Program-made: the position numbers and the translations under genes | In this document: one piece after another, positions 60,532 through 64,000 of the stretch | Layout: each line of letters begins with the position of its first letter | How positions within the stretch are numbered: position 1 is the stretch's first letter | From: Clostridiales bacterium | Lineage (GTDB): Bacteria > Bacillota > Clostridia > Christensenellales > QALW01 | DNA: 64,000 nucleotides | NCBI GenBank assembly: GCA_015069575.1 | Contig: SVIH01000005.1 | Span: 60,712-124,711, forward strand | Reading direction: 5' to 3' | Notes under the pieces: generated by a model | The model's database searches: none | Told to the model about the DNA's origin: nothing | Seen by the model: only the letters and a program-made list of their open reading frames with translations

Positions 60532-63500
60532 TGCTTTTTAATAAAAAAGACGAAAAAGTTTTATCAGAAAACTTGTTTAAAAACCCTACAAACGAATATC
60601 GCGGTGCTCCATTTTGGTCCTGGAACACAAAATTAGACGATGAAACTTTGCTTGAACAGATTGATATGTTTAAGGAAATGGGCATAGGCGGATTCCATAT
60701 TCACGTTAGAACAGGAATGGAAACCCCATACTTAACAGATGAATATATGCACTTCATTAAACTTTGCAACGAAAAGGCTAAAAATGAAGGTATGCTTTGC
60801 TGGCTTTACGATGAAGACCGTTGGCCTTCAGGCGCGGCAGGTGGATACGTTTCTAAAAACTATCGTTTCAGGGCAAAACATTTCAGGCTTTCCTTTAATG
60901 ACCCAAGAAATCAAGATAACTTTGCAAAAGATTATGATGAATATTTAAAAATGACCAAAAACAACGGTATGTGCTCAGGTTATATGATTTCCCGCTACGG
61001 TGTTAAATTAGATTCTGACGGCTTTTTAGTTGACTATAAGCGCTTAAATGATAATGAAGATTACGATGGTGATATCTGGTACGGTTGGATGCATATTCAT
61101 CCCAGAAGCGGTTGGTATAACGGACAGGCTTACATAAACACCTTATCAAAACCCGCAGTTGAAGAATTTATGCGCACCACCTACGATGCGTATTATAACG
61201 CGGTAGGCGAAGATTTTGGCAAAAGTATTCCTGCAATTTTTACTGACGAACCGCAAGTTTTAAGGCACACATATCTTACTACTTCTTTTGATAAAACTGA
61301 AGCAAATCTTCCTTTTGTTGAAGATTTTGATAAAACTTACAAATCCGTTTACAATGAAAGCATATTAGATAAAATTCCTGAACTTGTTTGGGAAAAGAAA
61401 AATAACGGCTGTGCAAGAACACGCTACACCTATATGGATCACATGTGTGAACGTTTTGTTTCAGCATTTTCCGATACATTGGGTGCTTGGTGCGAAAAAC
61501 ACAATATTGCTTTTACAGGTCATATGATGCACGAAGGTTCTTTAGGTTTGCAAACAGATTCTTTAGGTGAAGCGATGCGTTGCTACCGCTCGTTTCATAT
61601 TCCAGGAATGGACCTTTTGTGTGACAGAATGGAATTTTCTACTGCAAAGCAGGTACAATCCACCGTTCATCAGTACGGCAGAGAAGCTATGCTTTCTGAA
61701 CTTTATGGCGTTACAGGCTGGGATTTTGCATTTAAAGGGCATAAGCGTCAGGGTGATTGGCAAGCTGCGTTAGGCGTTACAGTCAGGGTTCACCATTTAA
61801 CATGGGTTTCAATGAATGGTGATGCAAAGCATGATTATCCTGCTTCCATCGGTTATCAGTCGCCATGGTATAAGCAATATAATTATATTGAAGACCATTT
61901 TGCACGCCTTGCAACAGTGCTTTCAAGAGGCACGCCCGATGTTAAAATTGGCGTTATCCATCCCATCGAAAGTTTCTGGCTCTACACTGGACCTAACGAT
62001 AAAACTGCCCTTAAACGCACATATCTTGACGAACAATTTAAACTTTTAACAAATGCACTTTGCTTAGGCGGTGTAGATTTTGATTTTATTGCTGAATCTT
62101 TGTTACCCGAACTTTGCAAAAAAGGTTCTAACCCCTTAAAAGTTGGAAAAATGGAATACGATTGCGTAATCGTGCCTGTAATGGAAACAATGCGTTTTTC
62201 AACTTTAGAACGCCTTAAAGCCTTTGCAGAAACGGGTGGCAAAGTAATTCTTTTAGGTAAAGCGCCCGAACATTTAGATGCTGTTTTATCAGACGAAATT
62301 AAAAAAGCATCTGTTTCTTGGAAAAAAATTGATATTGATTATGTTAGATTAATTGATGAATTAAAAGATTTCCGCTTTGTTGATTTTATGGATAAAGATA
62401 CAGGCGTGCGCAGTAAAAACATCGTACATCAGCTTCGTAATGATAATGGTGATAAATGGTTGTTCTTCTGCCACGGTGAAGATCAGACCAACCGTTTAGG
62501 CTTTGTTCCTGCATTTTCACGGGAAAATATCCGCCTTACTTTTAACGGAAGATTTGATATAACTGAATACAACACAATAACCGGTGAAATTTATACGCCA
62601 AATTATAAAATAGAAAACGGCAAAACGGTTGTTGATGTTACAATGTTTAATGAGGACAGCTATTTATTTAAACTTTCCCCTGCAAACGAGGATAAAGAAA
62701 TTTTGGGTTCTGCACCAAAAAAAGCTATGCCTCTTGAATCAAATAACCCGTTAAATAAAAACTACATAAAACTAAACGATTATGTTGATTATTCGTTAGA
62801 TGAGCCTAACGCCATTTTGCTTGATTTGTGTGAGTATTCTTTTGATTCTGAAGATTATCTGCCCTTAGAAGATTCTGTGCGTGTTGCAGATTTAGGCAGA
62901 GAAAAATTTTATAAATCGCATAAAAATCAAACAAGCATTCAGCCTTGGGTGCCTGTTCCTGATGAATTAAAGAACGATTGCGGACACACAGTAAAACGCA
63001 AATTTACTTTTTATAGTGATATAACATTAAATAATATTCACCTTGCCCTTGAAGAAGCAGATAAAGCAACCATCTGGGTAAATGGCGAAAAAATTACAAA
63101 AGAATTTGACGGCTGGTACGTTGATAAATGTATTAAAAAGGTTAAATTGCCTACCCTTTCCCCCGGAAAACAGGTTATTGAAGTTGAAACACCCTTTTTC
63201 TTGCGTTCAAGAACCGAATGGCTATATATTTTAGGTGATTTTGGCGTAAAAGTAGCAGGTAAATTTGTTACTGCGGTTAAAAGGGCGGAAAAACTTGCTT
63301 TTGGTGATGTTGTTAATCAAACATTGCCTTTCTATACAGGTAATATCACCTACTCAACGAGTTATACTGAAACTGAAAAAGCAAACCGCACTATGCAGAT
63401 TGCCCAGTTTGGCGGTGCGTTAATACGCGTTAAAGTAGATGGCAAAGATAAGGGAATTATAGCAATTTCACCTAACACGATTAACCTTGGCGTGATGGAA

Positions 63501-63689
63501 AAAGGTGAGCACAAAATTGATATTACCGTCTTTGGCACACGCTTTAATGGGTTTGGCCCTGTTCATAACACAAGAAAAGTTACAGAAGATCACGGCCCAG
63601 GTTCATGGCGTACTTACGATAGCCCGATGTGGACTGATTGCTATCTGCTTCACCCTGCAGGAATTTTAAATAACCCAACAATTTATTAA
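60531..63689 (+). CDS. Large GH106-like (alpha-L-rhamnosidase-type) glycoside hydrolase
   Basis: 1052 residues, no signal peptide. The N-terminal (beta/alpha)8-type region has NEYRGAPFWSWNTKLDDETLLEQIDMFKEMGIGGFHIHVRTGMETPYL and WLYDEDRWPSGAAGGYV, characteristic of GH106-like enzymes. IFTDEPQV (about 245) and HEG/HQYGRE blocks supply the acid residues. Domain 2 is a glutamine-amidotransferase-like fold (KVILLGKAPEHLDAVL); the C-terminus has jelly-roll domains (IWVNGEKI...). It lacks a signal peptide, so it works on imported oligosaccharides. The operon partner is the PHP protein; the next feature is a strong terminator. Confidence 0.88.
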   Translation: MLFNKKDEKVLSENLFKNPTNEYRGAPFWSWNTKLDDETLLEQIDMFKEMGIGGFHIHVRTGMETPYLTDEYMHFIKLCNEKAKNEGMLCWLYDEDRWPSGAAGGYVSKNYRFRAKHFRLSFNDPRNQDNFAKDYDEYLKMTKNNGMCSGYMISRYGVKLDSDGFLVDYKRLNDNEDYDGDIWYGWMHIHPRSGWYNGQAYINTLSKPAVEEFMRTTYDAYYNAVGEDFGKSIPAIFTDEPQVLRHTYLTTSFDKTEANLPFVEDFDKTYKSVYNESILDKIPELVWEKKNNGCARTRYTYMDHMCERFVSAFSDTLGAWCEKHNIAFTGHMMHEGSLGLQTDSLGEAMRCYRSFHIPGMDLLCDRMEFSTAKQVQSTVHQYGREAMLSELYGVTGWDFAFKGHKRQGDWQAALGVTVRVHHLTWVSMNGDAKHDYPASIGYQSPWYKQYNYIEDHFARLATVLSRGTPDVKIGVIHPIESFWLYTGPNDKTALKRTYLDEQFKLLTNALCLGGVDFDFIAESLLPELCKKGSNPLKVGKMEYDCVIVPVMETMRFSTLERLKAFAETGGKVILLGKAPEHLDAVLSDEIKKASVSWKKIDIDYVRLIDELKDFRFVDFMDKDTGVRSKNIVHQLRNDNGDKWLFFCHGEDQTNRLGFVPAFSRENIRLTFNGRFDITEYNTITGEIYTPNYKIENGKTVVDVTMFNEDSYLFKLSPANEDKEILGSAPKKAMPLESNNPLNKNYIKLNDYVDYSLDEPNAILLDLCEYSFDSEDYLPLEDSVRVADLGREKFYKSHKNQTSIQPWVPVPDELKNDCGHTVKRKFTFYSDITLNNIHLALEEADKATIWVNGEKITKEFDGWYVDKCIKKVKLPTLSPGKQVIEVETPFFLRSRTEWLYILGDFGVKVAGKFVTAVKRAEKLAFGDVVNQTLPFYTGNITYSTSYTETEKANRTMQIAQFGGALIRVKVDGKDKGIIAISPNTINLGVMEKGEHKIDITVFGTRFNGFGPVHNTRKVTEDHGPGSWRTYDSPMWTDCYLLHPAGILNNPTIY

Positions 63690-63693
63690 AACA

Positions 63694-63724
63694 AAAAGTA
63701 TCGCAAGAACGCGATACTTTTTTT
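63694..63724 (+). terminator. Terminator after the GH106-like gene
   Basis: AAAGTATCGC-AAGAAC-GCGATACTTT with T run. Confidence 0.92.
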
Positions 63725-63750
63725 GCGACAATTTTTTCACAAAAAAAGAG

Positions 63751-63779
63751 TTGACATTTTACCTGTATTAACATATAAT
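63751..63779 (+). promoter_or_regulatory. Sigma-A promoter of tRNA-fMet
   Basis: TTGACA, 17 bases, TATAAT. Confidence 0.92.
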
Positions 63780-63808
63780 AAAAGCGTAATCAGTTGATTA
63801 CCCTATAT

Positions 63809-63885
<77 letters not shown>

Positions 63886-63914
63886 TGGTTGGCTACCAAA
63901 ATAGATGACAGCCC

Positions 63915-63952
63915 GAAAAACCCAGTAACCACAACGGTTTCTGGGTTTTTTC
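63915..63952 (+). terminator. Terminator of tRNA-fMet
   Basis: CCCAGTAACC/GGTTTCTGGG with T run. The remaining bases to 64000 hold no recognisable gene. Confidence 0.85.
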
Positions 63953-64000
63953 GTTCCCTAAACACCACTTGAATTAAAAAGATGCCACCTCCCTAAAATA

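Noticed and set aside
63886-64000. Gene or att site after tRNA-fMet
   Set aside because: Only a terminator and about 50 bases with no supported coding frame; no repeat of the tRNA 3' end is seen in the remaining sequence.

Overview
The window reads as a chromosomal segment of an anaerobic, endospore-forming, AT-rich member of the Bacillota (class Clostridia). The main evidence is Spo0A, SpoIIR, SpoIIGA/SigE and SleB/YpeB for sporulation and germination, a complete clostridial-order Rnf operon (rnfC-D-G-E-A-B), the clostridial RiPP pair SCIFF plus its radical SAM maturase, and a CIRCE-controlled groES-groEL. Most genes sit in short, closely packed operons bounded by strong intrinsic terminators. 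I see no transposase, integrase, phage gene, rRNA operon or CRISPR array.

Layout. 0-10 kb: 3' end of spo0A, a class A PBP, groESL, a metallophosphoesterase and DUF4380-like pair, a stand-alone MurG, and dCMP deaminase. 10-15.4 kb: SCIFF precursor, maturase and a PLP decarboxylase, then an aminotransferase and an HD protein. 15.4-23.3 kb: a frameshifted lipoprotein gene, then the Rnf operon led by apbE, a NusG-II domain protein and a Gx-type membrane protein. 23.3-28.7 kb: ychF, a THF riboswitch with folT-folC, an FMN riboswitch with ribU, a DUF896 protein and an iron-dependent alcohol dehydrogenase. 28.8-36.6 kb: nfeD-floA, a lipoprotein, glgA, spoIIR-sleB-ypeB and tRNA-Pro. 36.6-49.4 kb: a PHP hydrolase, tRNA-Ser with a duplicated 3' end, an XRE regulator, a GH99-like hydrolase, a YtrA-type GntR/ABC operon, a GltS-like carrier with a PlsC-zinc ribbon protein, a HAD phosphatase, a large MacB/FtsX-type ABC protein and an AEC carrier. 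49.4-56.2 kb: a condensation-fold acyltransferase with its DUF6320-like partner, a UxaB-like dehydrogenase, a small XRE protein, rplI, degV and spoIIGA-sigE. 56.2-64 kb: a four-tRNA operon (Val-Asp-Gly-Cys), a four-helix-bundle (Avd/S23-like) gene and a lipoprotein bracketed by two arrays of unique short hairpins, a membrane protein, an ATP-grasp protein, a PHP plus GH106-like operon, and initiator tRNA-fMet.

The most unusual content is non-coding. Two arrays (about 56.66-56.83 and 57.70-57.86 kb) consist of hairpins with different stems joined by conserved linkers, and in both the linker flips to its reverse complement about halfway along. They flank a gene for a four-helix-bundle protein of the Avd/23S-IVS family, and the last hairpin of the first array contains the -35 box of that gene's promoter. 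Related hairpin-rich material appears at 8.65-8.82, 33.75-33.89, 37.8-37.9 and 52.81-52.95 kb. The 33.7 and 52.8 kb elements are 138-bp near-identical copies. These arrays with the adjacent gene are my best candidate for an undescribed system. Its function is inference only.

Other points of interest are a single-base frameshift in the DUF6591-like lipoprotein gene, a SCIFF peptide with a seventh cysteine, three helical repeats in the cytoplasmic tail of the PBP, a 93-bp direct repeat carrying the tRNA-Ser 3' end, and two short genes missing from the ORF track.
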